DNA of 64,000 nucleotides, taken from contig NC_135564.1 of the NCBI RefSeq assembly GCF_964340395.1, forward strand, positions 16,035,957 through 16,099,956, in the 5' to 3' direction. Made by a program: the position numbers and the translations under genes. Within the stretch, counting starts at the first letter, position 1; each line of letters starts with the position of its first letter. The notes below the pieces were generated by a model, which ran no database searches, was not told the DNA's origin, and saw only the letters and a list, made by a program, of their open reading frames with translations. Positions 1-12,915 of this stretch are shown here, in pieces. This DNA is from Glandiceps talaboti. Taxonomy: Eukaryota; Hemichordata; Enteropneusta; Spengelidae.

Positions 1-1240
1 AGCCCCAAGAACTGTTACGCACAGACATACAATTCAAATGTCTACAACCGTAATCCAATAGGTTATTTTGTGTTCATATAAACCTTGACTTTGAGATCCA
101 TACTCAAATACCTAAATCAAGCACCCCCTCCAATCACAGATGTTGGATAAATATCATATAACATCGTTTATTTTTCCTTGAAACATGATAGAGGATAACA
201 GATGCAGATTAAATAGGACCATGTAATAACTAAAAGACATATCATTTAATCTTCCCCATACTAACATAAACTGACTTATCCTTACATTTGTTATGTCTTT
301 GATTACCCATAGATGACTTATGATTGTTTGCGTTATGACAAGTAAAACGGAAAGTTTCTTTGATGGTGCCAGCAAGTCTACAATGACTACATTTTTAAGT
401 ATGATATTTTGGCTTTCTATCATAAATTCTGCTAATTCTGCAAGTGATAACACGGCAAATCTTACCCGTCGGGTAAATATGAGACAAGCCAGACTTCTTT
501 GGTGACTACCACTCTAGAAGATCTATATGGAGTGCTTTTATTAATCAAAGATATCTGAATTATTCATTAATGTCGAAGTAATTCGAAAGTTAATCGATAT
601 TCTGGAGATTCTGAAGAACAGTACTCCTAAGGAAGACTTAGTGCTGTATCGTAACTCAAAACGTTTGTGCATGCAGGTTTTAAATGATAGTATCTGGGGA
701 ATTCTGTTAACTTGCTGATCTGTGCTAGTGTTACTGTCCTCCTTAAAACCTACCCTATTTCATATCTATACTACTACAGTGCTTTTCCCCAAATTGAGTC
801 AAAGCAATTGAGCGAACTATTAAGACCAATGAGCCTGATCACAAGGTTTCATGGTGAGATGGACACCATAAATATAACACACACATACAGGACTTACACC
901 ATGTGAGCTCTGTATTTATTTAATGATATAAACAGTAACAGCATGCATACTACTACACAAGGTGTAATCTGTTGAAATTCAAACAAAATCCAAAAGTTGG
1001 TAAAATCTTAAAACTTTATTCCCAAATTACATGTGTACCTACAAATGCATTCAATATACTGAAACAGTTATTCTGTATACTTTAGTTTTTAAAAGTTAAA
1101 CTTTAAGATCAAGCTCACTGATCTTGATAAATCATTTTATTGCTTTGACTCGGTTTGGGGAAAAGCACTGTAATTAGGCAGACACTATGTCGATATTCAA
1201 ATGCATTCTGGGTAAAGAAGAAGAAAGTTTTTTTATCAAG
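1..1240. other. gene-free AT-rich sequence
   Basis: I see no coding signal here. The open frames are short, change strand and have no family resemblance. No array or recognisable transposon is present before the tetranucleotide tract that follows. Confidence 0.6.
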
Positions 1241-1364
1241 TCTGTCTGTGCGTGCGTGCGTGCGTGCGTATGTATGTATGTATGTATGTATGTATGTATG
1301 TATGTATGTATGTATGTATGTATGTATGTATGTATGTATGCATGTATGTATGTATGTATGTATG
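1241..1364. repeat. (TGCG)n-(TATG)n microsatellite
   Basis: A short TCTG/TGCG lead-in passes into a long run of TATG units with one CATG interruption near 1341. Because the unit lacks stop codons in several frames it creates spurious open frames made of Met-Tyr-Val-Cys on one strand and His-Thr-Tyr-Ile on the other. These should not be annotated as proteins. Confidence 0.97.
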
Positions 1365-1529
1365 GAGGCAAAAGGAACAAGTAATAAAGTATAATTCCTG
1401 CCGTTTTGATTAAAAATTCTTTGTCAAAATCTCCTAGGTATGAAAACTGGGGCTCACTAGCACTACCTGTGTACTATGAAATATAACGATACACCATACA
1501 CATTGATCCGTCCACAAATTAATCATACA

Positions 1530-1890
1530 ACCACCCACCCTCAAATTACATTATGCAACTCACCAAACGCCAATCTACCCATCAAACAACATGCAACCCA
1601 TCACATGCCGTGCAGCTCATATGCCAGTAAACCCATCAAATGCCATGCAACTCATTATACATCCCCCCAACCCATTATGCACATGCAACACATTATACGT
1701 CCCAGATGCAACCTCTTATATGCCAGTAAACTCATGAAACGCCACGCCACACATTATGTGCCAGTCAACCTATCAACCCATGCAACCCATTACACGTCTT
1801 TCAATCCATACGTTCGTTAACCCATCATACGTTAATTGACCCATCAAGCCATTAATTCACCCATACATCCACAAACCTACCCATCTGCTT
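1530..1890. repeat. degenerate minisatellite with ACCCATCA/ATGCAACCCATTA modules
   Basis: The phrases 'ACCCATCAAA', 'ATGCAACCCAT', 'CATTATAC' and 'GCCAGTAAAC' recur irregularly every 30 to 50 bases, on a C- and A-rich strand. The 114-codon open frame across it (1476-1820) is rich in His, Thr, Pro and Asn for that reason, and is best read as repeat translation. The units are too diverged to give one period by eye. Confidence 0.65.
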
Positions 1891-2483
1891 TATAACAGCC
1901 ACGTACATATAATCTGAAAACTCACTTGTAACTCTATCCACCAATTCTTGGAATAGTCCATTTACTACTTAAAGTAATCGATCAGACATCCACTCAATTA
2001 AATGTTTAATGCCCATGTCTGCCACGTGCGTCTTCCAGTCTATGTTCCATTGTGTTGCGACTTCCTGCCATTGTGCTGTAATATTATACAATATTATAGT
2101 TACAATTGTACTTCATGGCCTTACTAGCATCATATTCCTCTTAACAATTGAACGAGATTTCCGATACATCCACAATGTTTTGACGGAGTCTTAAAATAGT
2201 CCATGCTGCAACCGATTTTAGAGTTTTTGTATGAGAAATGCCTGTGAGCAGAACGTCCTTCTATCAGTGGTTGGCAATATTAAAACTGCCTTTGAAGGTG
2301 CTAAAAAGGTCCTTATCACAGTACTAACACAAGGTGGGCCACAGACGCTGTCATGCACTTTGCAACAGCGCAAAACAAGATACAACATATACACAATGAA
2401 CACATAATACTCAAGTCTGTTATTTTAAACATATGGCTATTTTATATTTTATTATACCATGCACGAACCAGGTTGAACATAAA
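1891..2483. other. gene-free spacer
   Basis: This is AT-rich sequence without recognisable coding, RNA or repeat content. Short open frames on both strands show no family signature. Confidence 0.5.
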
Positions 2484-2805
2484 ATATGGCATATATACGC
2501 TGGTCGTCACGACAACGCGCATATATGCCACGATGACGCGTGTGTACGTCATGGGTTCTGATTTCTTAGAAGAAAATGAGTCAAAACGTTCAAAATTGCC
2601 ATTACTTTACCAGATTTCTTTTCTTCATATTACTGGCGATGGTATAATTACATTATTCCCCAATATTTTTTTTCATGCAGCCGGAAAATCATCGTGGCCA
2701 AAGGGTTGTCACTACTTGTCTAACGGCTCGTAGTGATAAGGGCTCCTTACATTTGCCTTAGCTCACTCATATTTTCCTTGGCTGGACGAACAATAATATT
2801 TTGAG
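2484..2805 (+). repeat. dispersed repeat, family A, copy 1
   Basis: This shares several blocks in the same order with 22108-22330. They are an AAAATATGG-ATATATAC start, a TACGTCA-(N)-TTCTG block, GAGTCAAAACGTT followed by a CGCCATTA-like block, and TTTTCCTTGGCTG(A/G)ACGAA near the end. The order and spacing show a common origin. I could not define clean terminal inverted repeats or a target duplication, so the class is open. The 126-codon open frame at 2353-2733 overlaps this repeat and has no protein-family resemblance. Confidence 0.65.
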
Positions 2806-5450
2806 AAATGATAGAACGAATCCTTCTGTTTGCTGTGATTAAGTGTAAGGTTATCTGCACATATGATAAGGAAACGATATAATGGCACCATTAGCCAGTT
2901 TTAATTAGTCTCGTGCTATCCTTCATCGAATCTTAAGATGATTCGATACCGCGATATTACTGTTAGAGATGATGCGATACCACGTTGGCGTCCAGGCTAG
3001 TATAAATTGCCAACGACGTTGTGGTCACAAGCATCTCTAGAAAACTCCGAAATCGGTTGTAGTAGAATCATGATATTGGTATTTAGGCCTAAAAATGTTT
3101 GGTTCTGGATACCCAACCCCACTTACCTTTTCACTGCCGACCTTCTAATGTTTTTCTTAAGTATTAGAGAAAAATGATAAAATAAAATCGCGAAAATTGT
3201 TAAGTCTCGTGAGAAATAGTGAATGTGGAAACTGACATCAACTTTAAAAGATAAAACGGTTTTTCCAATCTGTAATGGCTGTACATCTGAAGAGAAGAAA
3301 CCAATAACACAGAGACCATATGGAAAACAACGGGAAACATAACTACCTGAACTAGACACTCACACATGGAAAAAAATCCCCCCAAAATAAAAGAAATCTA
3401 CCTACCCCACCTATTCTAAAATTGAGCGTAATCGGAACCACACAGTTTGTTTTAATCCGTATTGATGTTATGATGCACGGGAGAAAACGGATAAGGAAGC
3501 TACTTACACTTTGTAAAATTTTGTTAAAGTCATTAATAATCTATTCGAGTTATACTGTGCTTAAAAACATCATTACTGTGATGATGATATCTGAGAACTT
3601 TCAAATTCCAAACACCCAACTGAATACATCCTAATGACATGTTTTCTTATATTACCCCTTGGAGACTATGATGGTAAGACACATGATCTAAGAAATGAAC
3701 ATAGGAAAGGCTTTTTTATTTCTGTCGTGATGCTATTTCAGTAGGAATTATTTCCATCAAAACAGTATGATAACCTTCTTGTCATAAATAACGTATAACG
3801 TAATTTTGTACATTGCAAAAATCTCCTTTCGTTGGAAACGATCTCTTGAGAATTGAACTAAAAATAATTAGCTATGTATTAGGGTGGTTGAATAATGACA
3901 CCCTTGTGAAGATATACTTTGCGAAGCGATTTGGTTTTTTGCTTGATGATTTGTGTTTTGTCACTGCTAATGGGGGAAGTACGAACCACCTGTGCATATA
4001 CGTTTTGTGACGTATCGAATGTCTTCCATCATCCTCAACACAGCACTACATTACGCAATTACCTTCATTGTAGGTATACGATACAAACATACGAACTACA
4101 ACCACAAGAGGGTGATTGTAACGCTGAATTATATGCAGTGGAAATAAATGCTTCCCTACAGATCCATTAGATTTCTACCTCTTAAATTCCAATAAGTTTG
4201 CTCTAATATTTTGAGTGACAAATCAAAAGTCAATAAATCTCTCACATATATTATCAAAATAATTTGTTTTATAGCATGAAACTACCTCTAAATGTTTAAT
4301 TTGGCGGAAAATACTTTTCAATATTCCAGGTATGATGTTCGTAATACACTCAGAATATAGCGTTTTAGTCATCTTGTGCGCAATCGCTGAATCTATATAT
4401 TTCCAAACAATTCGCTCTATTCATGTACATGTCATATGTAATCATTGGTTACAGTAACTGCAGTTCCCTTCTGATCAACAAAACATCAATTATAGTCAAA
4501 AATTATCGAGCATGAAAAATTAATGCCATTGAACTCGGACCAAGCAAAAATGTAGTATACGTAAATGTTCTGTCAAAGACCTTGCAGATAACCGACAGCA
4601 TGATCCCCAGTGAAAGCAAAGAAAACTATTACTAGGACATTGATTTGTAATAGCATCGAATAGACTGTTCATCTACGTTTAGCTCTTTTCAATGTGCCTT
4701 TATAGGGACGACCTAAATGTAGCATATTTTAAACGATGGATCATCCCTTCCTCTGTCAAACATGGATTGTTCATATCACATGTGTTAGAAACTATTACTT
4801 TGTAAATGTCATCATTACCATCACGGCAGTGGATGACAGTAACTATTACGTTGGTCTTCATATAGGTGATTAGTAAAATAGATCTGACATTGTCGTATGA
4901 TACAGTTACGCCATGCATAAGCGTCTCCGTTTACGCTTAGAATGACCTTTGCAACCTGTGCAACAATAAGCTGTCAGGGTAGACAGAACACACACGCACT
5001 TTTTTCACGTACATACACATACTGAATAATAATAGCAGTTTATTTGCATATAATGTGTTAATGGAGTTTATTTATTGTAATTTTCGTTTAGAAAACGTCA
5101 CTTGTCGTTGTTGGTGGTGACATATCGAGATTTAATACAGTTCAGCCAATGATACATTACTTGCTATTAGTCACACGATGAGTTCCTTCATAAAGGTGTG
5201 GCGACAGGTTGCCTAAAAGCACTGGAACTGTTGTCGTGTTTTAAGGCGTCATCACGATCTACCTATTCTTCTTCATCTATTTGGATTACGGATGATCCTA
5301 ATAAATGCATTCAAGGCTTATTAAACCTGTACTAGCTGTAAGTGGGACACATGTTTTCCCTCAAGTAACCAACGATATATTCACTAAATATTGGTCAGTT
5401 ACTAATAAAAGACATTGTATATCTTAATTAGTAGTCAATGTTATCCGAAG
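2806..5450. other. gene-free AT-rich sequence
   Basis: Nothing here reads as an exon. Open frames are short and occur on both strands at the density expected for AT-rich DNA. There is no long tandem array. Confidence 0.5.
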
Positions 5451-5512
5451 GTGGTGTAGTGACAAGTTTAAATCTTGAGCGAAAGCTTGGTTTTGAATCC
5501 GTCGCCTATACT
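5451..5512 (+). other. possible tRNA-derived (SINE head) fragment
   Basis: A GTGGTGTAGTGACAAG segment resembles a pol III A box. About 30 bases later GGTTTTGAATCCGTCGCC resembles a B box (GGTTCGANNCC) with an extra T. The spacing suits a tRNA or SINE head, but I cannot fold a full cloverleaf, so a functional tRNA is unlikely. This could be chance. Confidence 0.25.
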
Positions 5513-7040
5513 AGTTTGTAAATGTAGTATACTTTTCGATCAGACAACCACAATTCAGATTCATTGAAATTATTCAAATATCAATGATTAGACATTGCAC
5601 ATGCTAGCCAATGGACGATTTTAACTATACATAGTGCTGTAAGAGATTGAAAGTGTGACTACCATTGGGGGCGCTGATTTCAATAAATTTAATTTGATTT
5701 ATCATGTATTAAGCAACAAAAAATAGGTTCATCTACAGGTGATTCAATACTGTTCAGGATGAACGATATTACGAGTAAGCCACTGTATCTAACAAACCAT
5801 TTTCAATAATGTTCAGTTGCAGCTAGTGCAACTTTGTAATTACAGATGCCCGATGATAAAATGACATGCCTTACATCCTGTTGTTCCACCTTCGTAAGAA
5901 CGGCATAGGGGCAGTTACTTCATCATTGTTTCTTTTAAATGCCACAAGGTGGAGTCCCAAATGTAACGGCTTACAATTGGGTTGATCAGCATCATAAGAC
6001 ACAGTCCGCCAGGTATGAGCTTCAAAGCCGATTTGAAGAAGGAGTAAATAATTAATGGTGCATATGGCGAATTTTCCATGAGAACACATAATAGGATGGT
6101 TTGACTACGTTAATGGTCTCAACAAAGTAAATGCAAATGTATAATGTTGCTGACCACGATGTGTTCGTATCTTTTTATACGTGGTAGCACGAGTGGATAT
6201 CGAAAAGACGGTTTAATTTAACTAACTAATGTCGACTTTTTCATATCCATTTGCCCATTCGTTTTCCTTTTTCAAAGCTACTGAAGGACAACTAACGGCA
6301 TATTGTTTTTCAAGACATATTATATTTCTAAGCTTAGTGTCATTGACGATCAATTTTTTATCACAAAGTTGCACATGTACAAAAGAATCATGTAAACAGA
6401 TGTTTGTTCTCAAGGCAGGGATAACTAGCTCTTTTGGACACAATTTACGTATAATCACAGACCAGTGCACCTTTGTGTAGAGTAATGATATTAGAAAGAA
6501 CTCCTCGAAAGGTGCTAAGCAAATATTCTTTGCAAGCTAGGTGACGATAATATGAGCATAGTTCTATTCCAGATATCCACTTGCGGCATCATGATATCGG
6601 TGATTTGTCACAGAATAGTCTCTTAGCTTCCATAACCTTGATTTACACTATCAAACTCCCATTAAATTTATAGTCACTCACTGTGCATTACACCTACGAT
6701 GGCATCTAATCCTACCCGCATAACGTGTTTATGTCCTTGTAAGATTATTGACGGTCACTCCACGGTCACGTGCACTCCAAAATCTTCTCTTGACACAACT
6801 TGTATCCTCAGGGTAATGAATATTGATGCACAATATATAACACTATATGCAGTGTTGTAAGTGTTCTTGATATTCAACGTGTGTCAATATTTTTTTTGCA
6901 GGCGCGAGTGTCAACTTTGCATATTAGGCAAATGGAAGCAATGTGATACTTTACACATTGACCGGTTTTCGTATATCATTTAAAACAGACCGACTATACC
7001 TCCGACCAATACAGGTCTGCTACACAATCTAACAGTCATT
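5513..7040. other. gene-free spacer
   Basis: Unannotated AT-rich DNA. Two opposed open frames of about 80 codons at 6222-6480 overlap each other on opposite strands, which is typical of chance. I see no family match in either. Confidence 0.5.
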
Positions 7041-7048
7041 TAACATTC

Positions 7049-7965
7049 ATGAATACTTTTAAGCTCCCAACGGGCACCACCAGGAGGGGGCTTATATGTT
7101 GGGTTCAGTCCGTCTGTCTGCCTGTGCATGCACGCGTTTGTGCATTCACCCTCGAATCTCTGCATGCACCAACTGATTTCAATCAAACCTGGCACAAAGG
7201 AAACACACTATGTGAGTCATATACAAGTCAATTTGTTTTGCAACTGAACAAGTATGGTCGAATGGCAGCCATATTTGTTGCCAATTTGAACCGTGTGCAT
7301 GATTGCTTTGGTGGTATGATACATAGTGACACCATTCAAGTGCCTACAGCCATATTATTAGATACATAGTGACTCTATTCAAGTGCCTACACCGACATTA
7401 TTAAATATAAGCCTTCTTTTTAAGACTTAGGCCTTTGACTTTGAACGTCTTGTTCAAGGTCAAATAACCAAGTTTGGGTAATTTTCAGAGCTTTGTGAAT
7501 CAAACGTGTCAAGTGATGAGGATATTTTAAAAGATGACTTGGATTTGACCATGTGCAGCATATGCAAATCATTTATTAATGTCACAACCTTTACTTGTCT
7601 TGCAAAATGTCTTGCATAATTGTGATAAAATAGCATATGTTGCCTATTATCTCCGAAAGTTTATTACATGTGGAAACAATTCAGTGTCTACCCTCACATG
7701 ATGAACTTTCTCATGAGACATTGGCCTTTACTTTGATAAACATTTTCAAGATGAAATGACCGAAACCTTTCTTTCTACATTTACTAAAGAAGTTGAGATT
7801 CCATCAAAATGTCTATACCCATAAAAGCATGGGAATATGCTTTCTTTTTATACCATGACCTTTGACTTTCACCTCCACTTGCATAGTAAAATAGCATTTG
7901 TATCTAGAGCCACCATTCAAATTGGGACAGCAGCTTTGCTATACAGCACACCAGTAGGGGAATAT
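7049..7965. repeat. degenerate dispersed repeat with recurring TTTGACTTTG modules
   Basis: This stretch has the texture of an old intergenic repeat. A GTCCGTCTGTCTGCCTGTGC run near the left edge is followed by modules containing 'CCTTTGACTTTGA', 'CAAGGTCAAATAACC', 'CAAGATGAAATGACC' and 'CCTTTGACTTTCACC'. There is also a direct duplication of about 44 bases at 7318-7405 carrying 'ATACATAGTGAC' and 'ATTCAAGTGCCTACA' twice. A 106-codon open frame at 7049-7369 arises inside it and is unlikely to be a gene. Confidence 0.55.
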
Positions 7966-8213
7966 ATATTCAATGAAGGCTTGTTATCTGAACCATGAGT
8001 TTTCAAGTTACAGCACCCCAGAGGATTATAACTCACCTACAGTTCGAACAAGATTAGCATTTATTAACTTAAAAATGTTGGAAATCAGTTGTATGATAAA
8101 TAACACTACTTACATATCTAATAATAGTTTGGCCAGGATTTCAAGAATGAATGTGCCTGAAGGGGAACTGAAACAATATGTTAAACTATCATTGTTTCTT
8201 GTGTCTCGCGGAG

Positions 8214-8300
8214 TACATACATACATACATACATACATACATACATACATACATACATACATACACACACACATATACATACATACATACATACATACAT
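8214..8300. repeat. (CATA)n microsatellite
   Basis: Near-perfect CATA units, interrupted by ACACACACATATA near 8263-8277. It creates His-Thr-Tyr-Ile open frames on the plus strand that are artefacts. Confidence 0.97.
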
Positions 8301-11300
8301 GGTTATCTTTCTTCTCTCGTGTTATTTTATTCTTTCAACGCACATTTTACGTACCCCATAAAAGTTGGAAAGAAAAGATAGCTCAATCGTAGACTAATAT
8401 ATCCTGACAATTCCTACCGTGCATCTCATAAAAATATACTACAGTGTCTCATTAATAACGAGATGCTCAGGACACGCTATCACAGTAACTACTTAAAAAT
8501 CAAAATCTTAACTTCTTATCTTCTGCACTTTCCAGGGATTACATCTATGAAGAAGTATGACTCACATTGTCTGGGTTTTGTTGTCAATCTTAAGTCAATA
8601 TGGAATCACATACGGTGCCGCCATAGTTTTAAAATTGCATTTCATGAAGTATTTATCGCGTTTGAGTGGTTGTTAGGTGTCCGTCAAGTGTTGGGTCGTG
8701 TGTAACTGTATTAGTATTGCTTATAAAATGGTAATTGAAGCCCATTCAACGTAATTATCATCTATATTTTAGCGGGCACGAAGCTCGTCTAATAATACAT
8801 TATCCACTATCAGATGCATGTATCTATTGCCAATTACAGGATTTGCCGTTTTATATGTGATTACTGGAACTAGGAAATTGGTACATTACATGGCTTGCAA
8901 CAATGTTTGACTAACAATTTTCACTAAACAAACTTGTCAATGTAAACACTTGGTTTTAAGAATTCGTGCTTTCCTTGTATGGTTTTAGAAAAGTAGTTTG
9001 TCAAAATAGAGTTTAAGTCTGACGTTCCTGTCATATCAATACAAATAATGAAAACAGAGTAACCACCCACTTGTATAATACAATCAATAATACAATTTAG
9101 TATGAATGTACGGGGCGGGGGATTGTCAGGTTAGTCTATGGGAAGATATCATTCAATTTCATTTTTTTAATGATCTTAGTATTTTTGGTTTTAAAAATGA
9201 CATTCGATCTGTTTGATTGCTATCACCGATTTGCTCGATATTTGAAGTGTGTGTTCAAAGGCTTGAAACTATTCATATATCACATCTGCAAGCTGATATC
9301 GTTGTTTTCTATTTGTATGAGTTTGTGCATGGTATGTTTCAAACATGACATTTTTGACTTAAAAAATAGTTTAACATTTTAGCAGGTCTAATCTTTTGTA
9401 AGGAAATTAGATAAAAAACAATTTGAAATCGGTTGGCCTTACAAAAAATGAATGTGATCCGACTTGATAGATTCCCAAAATACAGTTCAAAGGAAATTAG
9501 TAACTACCTTATTTGAACACATCATTTGCATATGTTATGAAAAAAGAGGATAAGTGGAATCATGTACTGCATATATATATACACACAAAAAAGAATAAGA
9601 ATCAAATAACTTTATCACAATGTATTTACAAGCTCATCACTTCACAGTTCTTGTTTTATTACAATTCAGTGTAGTTTGCGTTTTTAATAAAGTTCGATAA
9701 CCAACACCATGGTTCAAAACCTTTGCCCCAAAAATTTAATTTGGCCCCTTTTAGATCGTAAGATATACTCTCATTTGCATAAGGTTGACCATTCCATGAA
9801 CTGGGCAAAGTTACATACACATTTCATGAATTGGGCAGTTTGACGGATTGGGTGTAACATATATATATATATTTGGAGTAATTTGTAATACCTGGCGTTA
9901 TTTGCAATATCAAATACAGCAATGTGTAATAAACTCACAATAGATACTGCAATATATGGGTCATGTGTGTTGCTGAAAACATGTAAATTCACTTCACACC
10001 CAAGTTTCATTACAAAAATCATATAAACAGGTTGTTTACAACGACATAATAAAGCACAATGCTGGAACTCAAACCATCTAAACTCGAACTAATGACCTAC
10101 CAATATAACTTTATATCAACATTTTATTTGCAATGACGTCAGTGCATACATATACCCAGTAGGAGGCTAGGTATTGCTCAGGCAGTGTTATAGGTGTTAT
10201 AAATCATGGTCTGGCCAAATTAACATTGATTCCTAAAGAACCGTCAGAGAATACACGACGATCTAGAAGTTTATTACTTGATCAGAAGAACGCTGTCTTC
10301 TTCATTTCACATTGACTACAAGATATATTAAAAAGCTCAGCACTGTTATCCATGAATGTATGGTAATTATTCTGTTGAAAAGGCAATTGTATATGTACTT
10401 GGTTTCGAGTAACTATAGCCTATTTAAGTTCATGGCGGGTGTTGTGTTTTGGATCTATATCTGTCAAATCAAAACCAAATATATTACATGTTATTGAACG
10501 ACTATATATTGCATAGGACTACAACCTTTACTTCGACAGGGATTCTACCTACACAATTTAATTTTGAAGAGTTTTACTTTCTTTATCCCTTTCGTCTTTG
10601 TCACAGAGGTGTGGCATAATTTGGCATGTTTTGTATCTCATTTAAAATTGTCACATTGTTAGGATATAGCAGAGTAACTGTTTATAATTTATTACAACAA
10701 TACATTTTGACAGTACCACCATTCCAACATAAATTATTATTTTTGAAATTATAATATTTTGTGGGCTGAACAGGTTACAGTGCTGTGATATACAATCGAG
10801 GAAGAACCCTCTGTCTTGTAGAAATAGCTATAACAGAAGATGAAGCAAATTAAAGTTTGCCAGTTGGAATTTGAGTAAACCTTTTCGGTGCCATGGCGTA
10901 TAAACCTTGCCCGCACGATGAATGCAGATGACGGCGATCACATTCCCTACATACTGAGGTCGCGTCTTTATTTCTTTCGGGTCTCCACTAGCAACTTACG
11001 GAGTCGTTATTCTCCCTTTATATGGTCACACTCTTAACAATTCTATATAAAAAAGCATCAAATGTAACTACAGTGCCACGACCGTCTTTTCCCGTTACAG
11101 ATTTACATATACGTAGTTTGCACAGCGATATAAATGTACCGAATTTCATTACACCCCCGAGGACGACAAAACTCATCTCCTTGTTCTCCCTGTCCACCAC
11201 AGGTATATGCGATGAAACTCAACCGCCGCGCAGTTGACCAAGTTTTACGACGTAGGCTTAGTTTATAGGATTACTAGGACGGTTTCACAGAGACACATAA

Positions 11301-12514
11301 CGTACGTCGAGGTTTTATGTACATATCGTTAAGTGATTTATGTTGCTGGCTTTGTTAGGGAGTAATTCTATCGAATTCAAGTTGTGAATGTACAAGGAGT
11401 CTAGCGTTCAATGTAAAGTCGACATTGTGTATTCAATTTGATTCCAGTTTAAGTGCAGGTAATTGACAATTAACAGTAAAGAACTGCTACTAAAGCTTGC
11501 CAAAGAACTGTTATAAGTACACACTAAAACACTGGATACAGCGTTGGGCGTACAATTAAAACCGCTGGGAAAGCAACGAGACAGCTATGCTAGTCAACAA
11601 AGATATTCGAGATATATTTACGAAATTAACAGCGCTGTAAAATAACGTATCAATATTTGACAAAAAGTATGCTTGTTTGATCAGATCTAAAATATACAGA
11701 AAACATGTCGCTACTTTGCATCGAGAGAGGACTTTGTGTATTACATGTTTTATCTATCTTTGGAAAAGTTATATGTGAATAATTTATTTAAAAAGGGTTC
11801 ATATTTCGTCAGTATTGTGATAATACCATGTATAATACATGCTGTGTTTCAAAGACTGTTACCGACATCCATCAATACCGCGCTTGCCATTAGACACGTG
11901 CTGTATTTTTCCAGTACTGAATCTCATGGCTAGTGTATATGACGAGTCAGGGCCGTATTGATCATCAAACAGATACATACTTCAATTACTTAAACGCACA
12001 AAACAGAAACCTTACAAGACAACTCTTTGAAACAACCTCTCCATTAATTAACTGTGTACTGCTCCATATATACTAGCAAAGGGCTTCTTGAAGACATATC
12101 GGGTCAGATCTCCTTTTTGAAAAGCTGCCCACGGCTTTTCTATTCAAAAACCTATTAATACCAGAGTCCATATTTGCAATTGTGGGATAGTGTGAAAAAA
12201 TGAGAATGACTATTGAACTAATAACCGCATTAAACATGTGCGACAAATACCATATGACCACTTAAATACGAATCACAAAACACTGTAACAAAACCATCAT
12301 TTTACACTACTTCATTTAAATCACTTTTGAGGTTAACACTTTCCATTAAACTTTGTATTTTAGTTTGGCTTCGGGTTAATTGTTTGCACACAGTTTATCA
12401 GAATATTGTTTTTCTTTCATTTCAAATGTTATCAACTATTATACATCTCTGTTTTTTGCAACACATTTGGACTAACCATCCGTACAGTTTACCACTTAAA
12501 AGGTACACCATAAT
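8301..12514. other. gene-free sequence, 4.2 kb
   Basis: No exon, RNA gene or clear transposon was recognised. Short AT or CA tracts occur near 9571-9590 and 9859-9872. The stretch 10880-11240 is richer in G, C and CpG than its surroundings and has overlapping open frames of 60 to 71 codons on both strands (11018-11237). None has a family signature, and I do not call an exon. Confidence 0.5.
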
Positions 12515-12752
12515 GACACACACACAGACGTACATACGTACATACATACATACATACATACATTGTACATACATACATACATACATACATACATACATAC
12601 ATACATACATACATACATACATACATACATACATACATACATACATGCATGCATGCATGCATGCATACATACATACATACATACATACATACACACATAC
12701 ATACACACATACATACATACATACACACATACATACACACACATACATACAT
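12515..12752. repeat. long compound (CATA)n array with a CATG palindromic core
   Basis: About 240 bp of CATA units, with CACA variants at both ends and a self-complementary run of CATG units at 12644-12666. The array produces five overlapping spurious open frames on both strands, the longest 145 codons. Confidence 0.97.
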
Positions 12753-12769
12753 CTTGAGCTCTAAGAACT

Positions 12770-12915
12770 ACGGCACAGGGAGGCGGTGTTTCTCGTTGAA
12801 ATATTTGAACCGGGGGAGGGTCATGTTTTAGCGAAAGGAAATCGAGGGATGGTCACTTTTTAGCACAACGGACTAGGGAGAGGGTCACAGTTTATGTCAC
12901 AGACCGGGCTTGATG
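12770..12915. repeat. short degenerate minisatellite, about 30-35 bp unit
   Basis: Units sharing 'GGGAGGGTCATGTTTTAGC', 'GGGATGGTCACTTTTTAGC' and 'GGGAGAGGGTCACAGTTTA' follow one another, with a weaker related unit before them. The block directly abuts the CATA array on its right side. Confidence 0.6.

Noticed and set aside
1476-1820. 114-codon His/Thr/Pro-rich frame
   Set aside because: It coincides with a degenerate minisatellite, and its composition follows the repeat unit.
2353-2733. 126-codon plus-strand frame
   Set aside because: It overlaps dispersed repeat family A. The other copy at 22108 does not keep the frame open.
7049-7369. 106-codon frame with 'HARVCAFTLESLHAPTDFNQ'-like text
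   Set aside because: It lies inside a degenerate repeat with a direct duplication. No family signature.
11018-11237. CpG-richer segment with opposed frames and TTTTCCCGTTACAG / CCACCACAG acceptor-like sites
   Set aside because: No family match, frames on both strands, and no matching donor. Not enough to call an exon.
12327-12764. Open frame of 145 codons and overlapping minus-strand frames
   Set aside because: Almost all of it is CATA repeat translated as His-Thr-Tyr-Ile or Met-Tyr-Val-Cys. Frames overlap on both strands.
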